Source: Parathielavia appendiculata
Taxonomy: Eukaryota; Ascomycota; Sordariomycetes; Sordariales; Chaetomiaceae
Assembly (NCBI RefSeq): GCF_033297405.1
Contig: NW_026944221.1
Span: forward strand, 663,449 to 727,448
DNA: 64,000 bases
Reading direction: 5' to 3'
In this document: positions 54,701 to 64,000 of the stretch, in pieces
Numbering within the stretch: the first letter of the stretch is position 1
Layout: each line of letters begins with the position of its first letter
Notes under the pieces: generated by a model
Told to the model about the DNA's origin: nothing
What the model saw: the letters and a program-made list of their open reading frames with translations, nothing else
The model's database searches: none
Program-made: the position numbers and the translations under genes

Positions 54701-55235
54701 GGTCCCACCCATCAACGGCCGCCGAACCGACCGCTCCCGCTCCATCATCCCCCGAACACCGGCCGTCCGCACCACGACAACGACCGGCAATAGTGCCTCC
54801 CGGCCGCGACTCAAACGGTCCGCCGGCTCCCGCCGCTCCACCGCTTCTTCCTCCCGTCCCAAGTCCAGCAGCGCCACCAGCAGCAGCAAGCGCAAGCCGG
54901 GCGGGACAGGCCGCGGGCCGGGTCGCTGGCCTAAGGGCACCAAGAAGAGCGACTACGGCAACGCCCAGAGCGGGCCGGGCCTACCACCGGCGTGGATCGC
55001 GGAGCGCGCGAGGCTGGCGGCGGAGGAGGCTAAGAAGGCCGAGGAGGCTAAGAAGGCTGAGGAGGCTAAGAAGAAGGAGGAGGATAAGGAGGAGAGGGGA
55101 GGGGAAGGGGTTATGGATACCGTGCAGGTGCAGTCGCGAACTGTCATGGAGGGCGCCGGAGCGGCGGGGCAGAAGGGGAAGGAAAATGCGGATGTGGTCA
55201 TGCAGGATGCGGATGCTGAGGGGCGGGATAATTGA
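51736..55235 (+). CDS. SAS3: MYST-family histone acetyltransferase Sas3 with PHD finger
   Basis: Three exons (51736-52408, 52464-52511, 52561-55235) encode 1131 residues. Residues 1-195 are acidic. A PHD finger spans about 197-250 (CIFCKQDEEHD, CTRCGDNAHQQC across intron 1, WRCPKC after intron 2). The MYST domain starts near residue 530: ECIEFGGWEIDTWYAAPYP, the C2HC zinc finger (CEFCLKYMNS, then HKLKC), the catalytic Cys670 in NNVSCILTLPIH, the acetyl-CoA loop QRKGYG (678-683), and the general base Glu704 in SPEKPLSD. A winged-helix-like region (LSIKQISDDTGLTPDDVVSA) follows. The C-terminal 300 residues are Pro/Glu- then Ser/Arg-rich with an AEEAKK repeat. In yeast Sas3 acetylates H3K14 in the NuA3 complex; a PHD fused in cis is typical of filamentous fungi. 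Confidence 0.96.
55022..55074 (+). repeat. 18-bp in-frame tandem repeat in Sas3
   Basis: Three units of about 18 bp encode (EEAKKA)n near the Sas3 C-terminus, forming a short charged helix. Units differ by single third-position changes. Confidence 0.85.
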
Positions 55236-56394
55236 GGTATCGGCTGGTCGGCGGGGTTGGGGAAATTTGAGGCTTTAGGGGGCCGTTTTCTTCGCGGGGA
55301 GCGCTGGACTTTTCTGCTCGCTGACCGCGGGGCGTTTACTGAGTTTCCGTGTGGGGTTTCGGGGTTGGCTTGTTGTTAATTGTACAATTACATTCAAAAG
55401 GGGCGGGTGTAGCTTTGGCAGGGTTAGAAGGCGTTGCTGGCGGCATGTCCGAGCTGGTGTGTGTTGGTACAAGGGACGTCTGAAGGCAAAATGGAGTGTT
55501 TAGTTTGGGAAGGCCTATATAACATCGATAGCCGTTGCGGCGTCCTTGCTTACGCTCTTCTATGCTTTCTCTAAACTTCGACCTACCATAACAACATGAG
55601 TACTGATGTTCTGTCATGGTGGATTTCGCCGGAGGCAATATCAGATTGCAACTTGTTACCTGAACAGGTCTAGCTTCCCTGTACCAGTTTCTAGAAGTCT
55701 TGGCGGCATCGTCAGCTTCGAGGCCACGGGTTGTAACACCGCGTACAACACTACCTAAGGCAATCAAGATCAAACGAATGAATCGGTCTACAATGCTGGT
55801 TCTCCTATTTACTTCATCTAGGAATTTGGGATCTGGCAATTCTCCTTAGTTCAACTACCTTAGGTAGGCCCTTTTTACACTTAGGACAATGTGCGCCGTA
55901 CCGCCCTGCACAGCACAGTACCGATCTGCGTAATTACTGGAACTGCTCCGCGCGTCTTCTCGACGTGGCCTCGCTCCCGTCTTTCGTCACCTTGCAACCC
56001 GATCAAGCTCACACCCACATCACACCCACATCCTGTCGATTCTTCTCCTCCCCTGAGTCGGACCTAGAGCCGGATAACCCACGACGACGACGGCGCGGTG
56101 GCCATTGGTCTCTCTGAGCACTCATTTCGGAGCCACAACCTTCAAAACCCCCTTACTTTTCAGACCGAGTCCTCCTCACGCCAACTGCCAGGTTCAGTGG
56201 CGCGGCCATTCAGAAGTTGCCAAGCTCCGCAGCAGCGGCACGCCGACCCGACCGCCGACACGCAACCCACCCCAATCTCTCTATCCGTACCTTGCGACAT
56301 TACCGGAATCCCCTCTCTTACGGATAGATACAACGACTGCGCAGCGCAGCGTCGGAATCGCCACTCCTAATCAACCCCTTCTACCGGCGCCAAC
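55236..56394. other. Intergenic region upstream of epsin
   Basis: Contains the Sas3 3' flank and the epsin promoter/5' UTR. A minus-strand frame at 55336-55839 and another ending at 55275 are Thr/Pro-rich at their ends; I could not support either as a gene. Confidence 0.5.
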
Positions 56395-57979
56395 ATGTCG
56401 AAAGTCATTCGGAGCGTCAAAAATGTCACCAAGGGCTACTCCAGCGTCCAAATCAAAGTGCGCGAAGGTGGGTCTCGAAACCACCCACATGTGCCCCCGC
56501 CGGGGGATGCCGCCAGCGTCTACTGAGACGTTTGCGATACTGACCGCACTGGGCATGCAGCGACCAGCAACGATCCATGGGGCCCGACGGGGACACAGAT
56601 GAGCGAGATCGCTCAGATGACTTTCAACTCGTAAGTGTACAGGCGAGAGGTGGTGTGGTGCGGGATCATTGCAGGCCGGCGGTCGTTGACGCGCTCCTCG
56701 TCTCATGTGCCAGGTCAACCGAGTTCTACGAAATCATGGATATGCTTGACAAGCGGCTCAACGACAAGGGCAAGAATTGGCGACACGTCCTCAAGGCGCT
56801 CAAGGTCACCGACTATTGCTTGCACGAAGGGTCGGAGCTCGTCGTCACGTGGGCGAAGCAGAACATATTCATCATCAAGACGCTGCGCGAGTTCCAGTAC
56901 ATTGACGAAGATGGCAGGGATGTTGGTCAGAACGGTGCGTGCTGGGTGTGTGAGGGATTGGGAAGGCCTCGAGCTAACACGTGCGCCCAGTTCGCGTTGC
57001 GGCCAAGGAGCTGACGTCGCTGATCTTGGACGACGAGCGACTACGCGCGGAGCGAAGCGACAGAAAGAGCTGGAAGTCCCGCGTCAACGGTCTGGAGGAA
57101 TACGCTCCTCAGTATAACCAAGGCCAACGCAGTGATTCCCAGCGACCGCGCCCCATGCGGGCGCAGTACAGCGACGAAGAGGATGCCGAGTACAAGTTGG
57201 CGATCGAGGCCAGCAAGTACCAGGAGGAGGAAGACAGGAAAAAGCGTGAGAGCCGGGCCGTCGATGAGGAGGACGACGACCTCGCAAAGGCCATCAAGCT
57301 CAGCAAGGAAGAGGAGGAGCGGCGCCGGCGAGAGCTGGAGGAGACCAATGCGACGTCGCTGTTCGATGACGAGCTGGTGCAGACCGGTCAGCCTCAGTAC
57401 ACCGGTTTCAACCAGGGTTACCAACAAGGGAGTGCGGTCGATTTCTTTGCGAACCCGATTGACCAGAGCCAGATGCAGGTCCAACCAACCGGCTACATCA
57501 ATAACGCATACACGGGGTTCCCGGCGCAGGCGACGGGCTACGCGAATGGCTACACCAACGGGTTCGGCCAGCAACAGACAGCTTTCGATGCGTTTGGCCA
57601 GCAACAACAGCAGCAGATACCGCAGCAGATATTCCAGCCCCAGCCTACCGGCTACAACCCCTACATGCAGCAACAACAGCAGCCCCAGCAGCAACAGTTC
57701 ATGCAGCCGCAAATTCAGGAACCTACCCTGTCCCCCCTACCGGCAGGGACTAACAATCCCTGGGCCAGCAACAGCAGCCTGCAATCCCTCAAGCCCACGC
57801 CAACCGGCTCGAACAACCCGTTCGCCCAGCGCCCGTCTACCGGATACAAGGCGCAGTCCATGACTAACCTTGGCACTCTGCCCGAGCAAAAGACGCTTTC
57901 CACGTTCCAGCCGCAACAGCAACAGTCCCTGTCCCCATTCAGCATCATGCAGCAGCAGTCCCAACCGCAAATCCAGCAG

Positions 57980-58011
<32 letters not shown>

Positions 58012-58408
58012 GCAGCCGCAAAAAGAACTGACGGAGCACGAGGCGCGGCTCAACGCGCTCCTCGCCAGCAGCGATGGCATGGACACGTTCGGCAATACGG
58101 GCAACCTGCGCATTCCGGCGCAGCACACGGCCCCGGGCGTGTTTGTCAACAGCGCCGGCGCGGGTTTGGGAAGGGTCACGGCCGACGCGACGGGGAATAA
58201 CCCCTTTTTGAGGCAGCAGTTCACCGGCATGCCGGCTGTGTCGTATCCTCAGCAGCAGCAGCAGGGCCAGCAGATGCCCGCTGCTACGGGACCCGCGGGC
58301 ATGGGTATTGGAATGGGGATGGGGGGTGGGGTGAATAATAATAACCCGTTTGCGGTCAGGGGTCAGCAGCAGCAGCAGCAGGGGCAAGGGGATTTGATTC
58401 AGTTCTAG
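56395..58408 (+). CDS. ENT1: Epsin (ENTH-domain endocytic adaptor, Ent1/Ent2 type)
   Basis: Four exons (56395-56467, 56561-56630, 56714-56934, 56991-58408) encode 593 residues. The ENTH domain occupies residues 1-150: MSKVIRSVKNVTKGYSSVQI, whose first helix inserts into PI(4,5)P2 membranes, ATSNDPWGPTGTQMSEIAQM, NWRHVLKALKVTDYCLHEGS and REFQYIDEDGRDVGQNVRVA. Two ubiquitin-interacting motifs follow (EYKLAIEASKYQ near residue 188 and DDLAKAIKLSKEEEERR near 217). The long C-terminal part is Gln-rich with a polyQ run of about 15, contains NPF motifs (near residues 395, 525 and 573) for EH-domain partners and ends GDLIQF, a clathrin-box-like terminus. It links ubiquitinated cargo, membrane and clathrin during endocytosis. 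All splice junctions fall inside or just after ENTH. Confidence 0.96.
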
Positions 58409-60015
58409 CGAGAACCTTGGGGTGAGAGGGAATGAAGGGGTTGGTTTGAGCGGGAGATGTGAGGTGCACTGGATCGGGCTGGCTCGCTGAGGAAAGGGAG
58501 GATGAGGGAATAGGGGAGGATTGGGTTGCGGCTGTAGTGGTTTCGCTTCGGTGTAGCCATGGGTCTTGTGTCTCGATTGGAAGGGTGGGCTTGCTGATGC
58601 GAGGCTGCATTGGTCCCTTCTTTCATTCTTTCCACCTTTGCTCTTTGGTGTTGGCGGATTGAACCCTAAGAAACTTCTTGTTACTTCTTAGTTTTTACAA
58701 CTTACCTTTTTGAATCGTTACCTTTGTTGGCATCCGAGACTCTGACAGCTGCTGAGTTGCCGGGAGTGGGAGAATGGTGAGTCAGGTCTGGGTGGCTTGG
58801 GCTGTCTCTCTGAGGCTGTTAGGTCGGTGCGATGAGGCGAGACCGCAGTGGGCGCGGTGATGCCGGCCCGCAGACACGCAAACAATAAACATGGGAATGA
58901 TTTGGGTTGAATGCTCGGGGGTAGGTTGTCTGAAAGCTCAGGACTGGTGACAGGGCCCGGCCCTACCATACTGGGCTGGTGTACATTGTCTCCTTGATAC
59001 ATGCACGGGGACAGGAGTGATTCCATGCCGCTAAAGTCCTGCCACATTTCCTTTGGCATGTCTGAAAGGTTCACATCTGGATGAAAGACGGAAGCAACGA
59101 AGGACAGCTGGTCACAGAGCCTGGGGATTTAAACTCGCTCTCCAGGCAGTGCGACAGATTCCCAGCTCCAGGCAGAACATGAAGCATGTGACTAACAACA
59201 CCCCTGGGCTAATAGGGCACTTTATTTCTCTAGTCATCTCCTTTTTTCGTTCTTTCAAGTGGAGGTTTCGGGCTTCGCTCGTACAAGTACATTCGCTTTC
59301 GCCTGACTCTGATTTGCGTTCTGTCGCAAGGCAGACTGAGGATATTAGTCAGCTTTGAGATGAACCAATAATGGCTTGAAACTCGGCCTCAGGAAGCAAC
59401 TGAAGCCACCACGTGATGCTCTGCTCTAGACGGGCTCCCAGAGATATATGTCACCACGAATAACCAGAAACCCGGTCTCAAGATGCTTTCAATACCACTT
59501 TGCAAGTGAAGTGGTTGCTGGGAACTGAGCATTCTTTTTCCCCGGTCTGGCGCTGCGAAGTGAGGAAGTTCCATTGGCCCCACCTTGAAGTGCTCTGATC
59601 TGGTCCGTGCACTACAGCTTCCCCCGGCCACTGCTTTTTTTCGTGCTCTCGCAGCAGAGACCGTGTCGGGCGCGGTTATTGGCTAGCCTGGAAGAAGCTC
59701 AGACCCGCCTGCCAGGCTAGCTCAGAAGGGACCGGGTCGCCAGTCAACTTTCGCGAGCTGCCAACTTCTGCCATCATCGCGCCTCGATCTTTTTCTGAGG
59801 GTGGACGCGGTTCTGTCCAGCGAACATCTGCCGCACAACCGCTGGACTTCCTTGAGTTCCCCTTTTATTTTCACTGTTAATTCTCATCTACAGGAAGAAA
59901 TCAGCTTCGAGTCGATTCTCCACGCGTAGGGCATCACTGCCTCGCGCTTTTTTCACCGACAACAACCACCTCGCATCTCGCCAGGAAGCAACACCTGCCG
60001 GAGACATTGCCCAAC
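58409..60015. other. Intergenic region between epsin and NUP145
   Basis: About 1.6 kb with the epsin 3' flank and NUP145 upstream DNA. No gene, RNA or repeat was recognised; open frames are short and overlapping. Confidence 0.55.
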
Positions 60016-63000
60016 ATGTCGTTTGGCTTTGGCAGCGGTGGCTTCGGCCAACAAAACCCTAGCACCTCCTCCACATTTGGTGGATTTGGTAGCAACACTA
60101 GCGCAACTACAGGTACGTCAAACGCCCTGCGCAATCCGCCTTCTCCATTCTGTTCTCCCAACAACACCTCTCGCTTTGCATGCGAATACTATCTTCTTCT
60201 CCTTCGCGACAGCAGCGACTGACTTCCACAGGTTTTGGCTCATCCGGAACACCGGCCTTTGGATCGGGAACCGGCACAGGGACCACCGGTACCGGTATCT
60301 TCGGCGGCGGCGGCGGCGGCGGTTTTGGCTCAAACCCCACTGGCGGCGCGTTTGGCGGCTCAGGCGGGTTTGGGAGCAAACCAGCCTTTGGCACACCGAC
60401 CACTACCAGCGGTGGGACGAGCTTGTTTGGCGGCGGATCAACAACCGCAACATCAGGTGGTGGCGCTTTTGGTAGCGGCGGTTTCGGCACTACAAGTACC
60501 ACCACTACACCCTTCGGCGGCGGCACGTCTCTCTTCGGCGGTGCCAAACCTGCCACGACTGGCTTTGGCACAGGAACGTCAGCATTCGGCAGCGGTACCG
60601 GCGGCGGCCTCTTCGGGAGCGGCGCGACCACAGGCACCACAGGTTTCGGTGCCACGACCAACCCGGGAATTGGAACCAGCATTGGCGACCCCCCCGGTAC
60701 GGCTGTCGTTGCCTACTCTCCGACCGTAGAGAAGGAACCGAATAACCCTTCTCAAAGCAACTCATTCCAGAATATCCTGTTCATGGACGCTTACAAGAAG
60801 TGGTCGGCCGACGAACTGAGACTGGCAGACTACAACCAGGGCCGGAAGACGGGCAGCCCGGGCGGCACTGGCGCATTCGGAAGCTCTGGTTTTGGAACTG
60901 GTGGCTTTGGTACCGGCACGACTGGCACCGGGTTCGGCACCACGACTGGCACAGGCATGTTCGGAAGCACCCAGCCGACGACGGGTGGCTTTGGCACCAC
61001 CGGCACCGGCACCACCGGTGGATTTGGCTCTGGCGGAGGCCTTTTCGGCGGGAGCAAGCCTGCGACTGGCGGGCTGTTTGGCGGCACGACAACCACCCAG
61101 CCTACCCAAACTGGTGGGCTTTTCGGCGGAGGTACCGGCACTGGCACTGGCACCGGCGGCTTTGGTTCTACGGGCACGGGTACCGCAGGCTTTGGGTCGA
61201 CTACCGGCACCAGCGGAGGTGGTTTGTTCGGAGGCTCCAGCACAACAGCGGCTAAGCCTACGGGTTTTAGCTTTGGCAGTACCGGTACTGGCACCGGCGG
61301 CTTTGGCTCTACCGGCACGGGAACCACAAGCGGCTTTGGCGCGACTACTGGTACAACGGGTACGGGCGGCGGCCTCTTTGGGGGTGCTACCCAGACCGGC
61401 ACAACTGGCGGCGGTCTGTTCGGGGGCCAGCAACAACAGCAGCAGTCCGCTGGCACGGGATTTGGTGGCACGGGCTTTGGGGCGCAGACCCAGAGCACCG
61501 GAGGCGGCTTATTTGGAGGGCAGCAGCAGAAGCCCGGCGGTCTTTTCGGCGGTTCTACGACTGGCACAGGGACTACTGGGGGCCTGTTTGGCGGCACAGG
61601 CACAGGGACGACCTCCGGCTTTGGATCGACTACCACAAACCAGCCAGCAACGGGCGGTTTGTTCGGCTCCAAGCCCGCAAGCACTGGTACAGGATTGTTT
61701 GGCGGGACTGGCACGACTGGTACGACTGGTCAAACCGGTTCCACTGGAGGTGGCCTCTTCGGCAATCTCGGAGGTAATACGCAGACCCAGCAGCCTGCGC
61801 AAGGCGGTCTGTTTGGGGGATTAGGCCAGAACACGCAGCCAAAGCCTTCCCTGTTCGGCGGTTCGACGACCACGGGAGGCGGCTTGTTCGGCGGTCAATC
61901 TACCCAGCAGCAAGGTGGAGGTCTTTTCGGCGGCAGCACCAACCAGCAACAGGGTCAAACCAGCACCCTTGGCGGCTCTCTCTTTGGTGCCTCCCAGGGT
62001 CAGCAGGCGCCTCAGCAGCCTTTCACCGCGAGCATCCACGACATCTCGGCGTATGGTGCTTCCACTCTCTTCTCCGGCTTGCCAGACGACAAGATTCAGA
62101 ACCCCGGCCCGCTTGCCACTCCCCTCAACGGCAAATCCAAAGTTAAGAGCCGGTCGATTTTGCCCATGTACAAGCTCAGCCCTGCGAATGCTTCTCGCTT
62201 GGCCACTCCTCAGAAGAGGGGCTTTGGATTCTCATACAGCGCCTATGGCTCGCCTGCGAGCCCGTCGAGCGTATCCAGCACTCCCGGCGGCTTTGGTCAG
62301 AGTCTCCTGGCCGGCAGCATCAACCGGGGCCTTAGCAAGAGTATTTCTGCGAGCAACTTGCGGCGCAGCTTCAACGTGGAGGACAGCATTCTCCAGCCTG
62401 GCGCTTTCTCGGCCAATTCTAGCATGCGTCTCCTCGGCAGCGCTGGCAACCACAAGAAGCTGATCATCAACAAGGATGTGCGCAGCGACTTGTTCACGTC
62501 GCCTAGCAAGGAGAAGCAGGTGCCTGAAGATGCCAACGGCTCGCGCAAGCTGGCAAAGCGCGTCAGCTTTGACACTAGCACCGTCGAGACGGCCCCCGAT
62601 AACCGGCAGGACGCTGTGGAGGGGCAAGCCAACACCGACGACTTGGGCTATCTCAAGCCGAGCCCTCGTTCGAGCACCAACGGTGTGAATGGCCCCAAGC
62701 CCTCTCCTGTCACTGCTGCCCCGGAGATGGAGCAGGTCAAGGGGAACGAGCTCGCCATTGTCCACGAAGAGGAGTCACCTGCTGCCACGCGCACTGAGAA
62801 GAAGCCCGCGTCTACGATTGAGCCCGGTGACTACTGGATGTCCCCGACCGCTGAGGAGATACGCGCCATGAACCGGATGCAGCGCCAGAAGGTCTCAGAT
62901 TTCACTGTCGGCCGCGAGAACGTCGGCAGTGTCACCTTCAAGGTGCCTGTCGATCTTAGCAACATCAATCTCGATGAGATATGCGGTGGCATGGTCGTGC

Positions 63001-64000
63001 TCGTCCCACGCTCAGCCACCGTTTATCCCATCGCAGCAAAAAAGCCTCCTGTTGGGAAAGGGCTGAACGTTCCTGCGGTTATTTCGCTTGAACACTCGTA
63101 TCCTCGCGGCGGTCTCGCTACCACTGGCCGGCGCCTCGAGCGCCACATTGAGAGGCTCAAGACTGCCATTCCCGACACTACCTTTGAGAGTTACGATAAG
63201 GAGACTGGAGTGTGGACCTTCTCGGTGGAGCACTTCACGACCTACGGTTTAGGTGACGATGACGAAGGCGAAGACGAAACCGAAGTCGAGTCTGTCCCGG
63301 CGCGTCGCCCGGTCTCGAGCCCATCAATTGTTAAGGACTCTACCTCCCCTGTCGATCCTGATGACACCTTCGAGTTCAAGCGCAGCCGGCGTGCCGTTCC
63401 CGGCGCTTTCGATGATGCCGCAATGTCGGCCGCGCTGTCGGACAATGAGGAGGTTGCTGATGTCGCTCAACGCCAGGGTACGCTGTCTCCTGAACCCCAG
63501 GAGGCTGATGCCCCCTTGCCGTCCCGGGAATGGCCCGAAGATGAAAGCATGGCTGACGGACCCGATGAATACCAGCTCGAAGCCTTTGAACAGTCGTCTC
63601 AGCAGGGATCCGTCGACGAACAGGACGATCCCTTCCTCTCCCGTTATGCCGACAACGAGACGCAGGTCCCTGCTGGAATCATGAGGGCTCGCATGCGGGC
63701 CTTCAAGAAGTCGACGGCTCCTACGAGAATCGAGGTGACCGGCGGTGACGATTGGACGCAGATTTTGCAGGCGAGCGTGCGTGCGCCGAGGACGGTGGAT
63801 CGGGCAACATTGCGTGCCCTGAATGAGTCGGGAGCGGTCTGGGATATGAAGGACCGGGGTAGTCCTGCCCCTCAGAAGAATGCGCCTGTGCCTGATGGGG
63901 CGGGCTTTGCAACCAGTATCGATTTGATGAAGTCGCTTTTTGAGCAGGCAAAAGGGCCGGCCCAACCAGTGCAGTCGTCGCCAGCCAAGGGTTTTGTGAA
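60016..64000 (+). CDS. NUP145: Nucleoporin NUP145 (Nup98-Nup96 precursor), 3' end beyond window
   Basis: Exon 1 is 60016-60112; a 119 bp intron leads to exon 2, which stays open from 60232 to the window end (about 1289 residues so far). Residues 1-600 are FG and GLFG repeats (GLFGG occurs many times) that form the permeability barrier. Within them, NILFMDAYKKWSADELRLAD near residue 213 is the conserved segment found in Nup98/Nup100/Nup116. The autoproteolytic domain covers about 890-1040: PGDYWMSPTAEEIRAMNRMQ, FTVGRENVGSVTFKVPVDL and EHFTTYGL. Cleavage is expected between Phe1034 and Thr1035, separating Nup145N (Nup98) from Nup145C (Nup96), a Y-complex scaffold member. The Nup145C part begins acidic and continues with RIEVTGGDDWTQILQASV at the edge of the window. 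Confidence 0.95.
60240..61990 (+). repeat. FG/GLFG-encoding repeat array
   Basis: Degenerate repeat of Gly-Leu-Phe-Gly and Phe-Gly codons separated by Gly/Thr/Ser/Gln-rich spacers, entirely inside NUP145. It produces misleading long open frames in all six readings. Confidence 0.9.

Noticed and set aside
55275..55839. Minus-strand frames convergent with Sas3
   Set aside because: Thr/Pro- and Lys-rich ends without a domain; two overlapping frames compete and neither has clear exon signals.
60107..61824. Very long open frames on both strands inside NUP145
   Set aside because: Products of the GGN/ACN-rich FG-repeat DNA being free of stops in all frames.

Overview
The window looks like nuclear DNA of a filamentous ascomycete (Pezizomycotina; the protein flavour suggests Sordariomycetes, probably Sordariales). 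Genes are monocistronic on both strands, interrupted by 50-130 bp GT..AG introns with fungal 5' and 3' signals. They include complex I, NuA3-type and NUP145 genes of filamentous-fungal type, a HET-domain relic and a fungal type III polyketide synthase. No bacterial-style operons, tRNA/rRNA genes, CRISPR arrays or intact transposons were seen. Exon boundaries below were worked out by hand from reading-frame continuity and splice sites; most summed exon lengths divide exactly by three.

Layout. 1-9.6 kb (mostly minus strand): 3'-truncated conserved membrane protein, universal-stress-protein gene, mitochondrial ribosomal protein uS7m, and a small three-exon dsRNA-binding-motif protein. 9.6-13 kb: gene-poor, with a weak MFS relic. 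13-15.8 kb: nitronate monooxygenase-type flavoenzyme and the peroxisome proliferation protein Pex11. 16.3-18.5 kb: decayed HET (heterokaryon incompatibility) gene. 20-25 kb: apparently intact type III polyketide synthase flanked by a broken Git1-like MFS transporter and a cytochrome P450 with an in-frame stop, i.e. what looks like an eroding biosynthetic locus. 25.3-32.1 kb: F-box protein, fructose-1,6-bisphosphatase and peroxisomal 3-ketoacyl-CoA thiolase. 32.9-41.1 kb: disordered conserved protein, SPF30-like Tudor protein, mitochondrial Fe-S P-loop protein Ind1, ribosome-biogenesis factor Bfr2/AATF, small membrane protein. 41.6-46.1 kb: ornithine cyclodeaminase/mu-crystallin family protein, secreted class II-like heme peroxidase, and a multiply disrupted beta-carbonic anhydrase. 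47.6-64 kb: ribosomal protein eL8, tRNA thiolase Ncs6, complex I MWFE-type subunit, MYST acetyltransferase Sas3, epsin, and NUP145 (cut by the right window edge).

Functional themes. Fatty-acid/peroxisome genes (Pex11, thiolase) share CCTCGG elements in their upstream regions; thiolase sits next to the gluconeogenic FBPase, a pairing relevant to growth on fatty acids. Housekeeping genes are in tight, often divergent pairs, whereas the accessory blocks (9.6-13, 16-25 and 45-47 kb) are gene-poor and rich in pseudogenes. Several disabling changes are C:G to T:A transitions, compatible with but not proof of repeat-induced point mutation. The strongest candidate for something unusual is the type III PKS locus with two dead neighbours.
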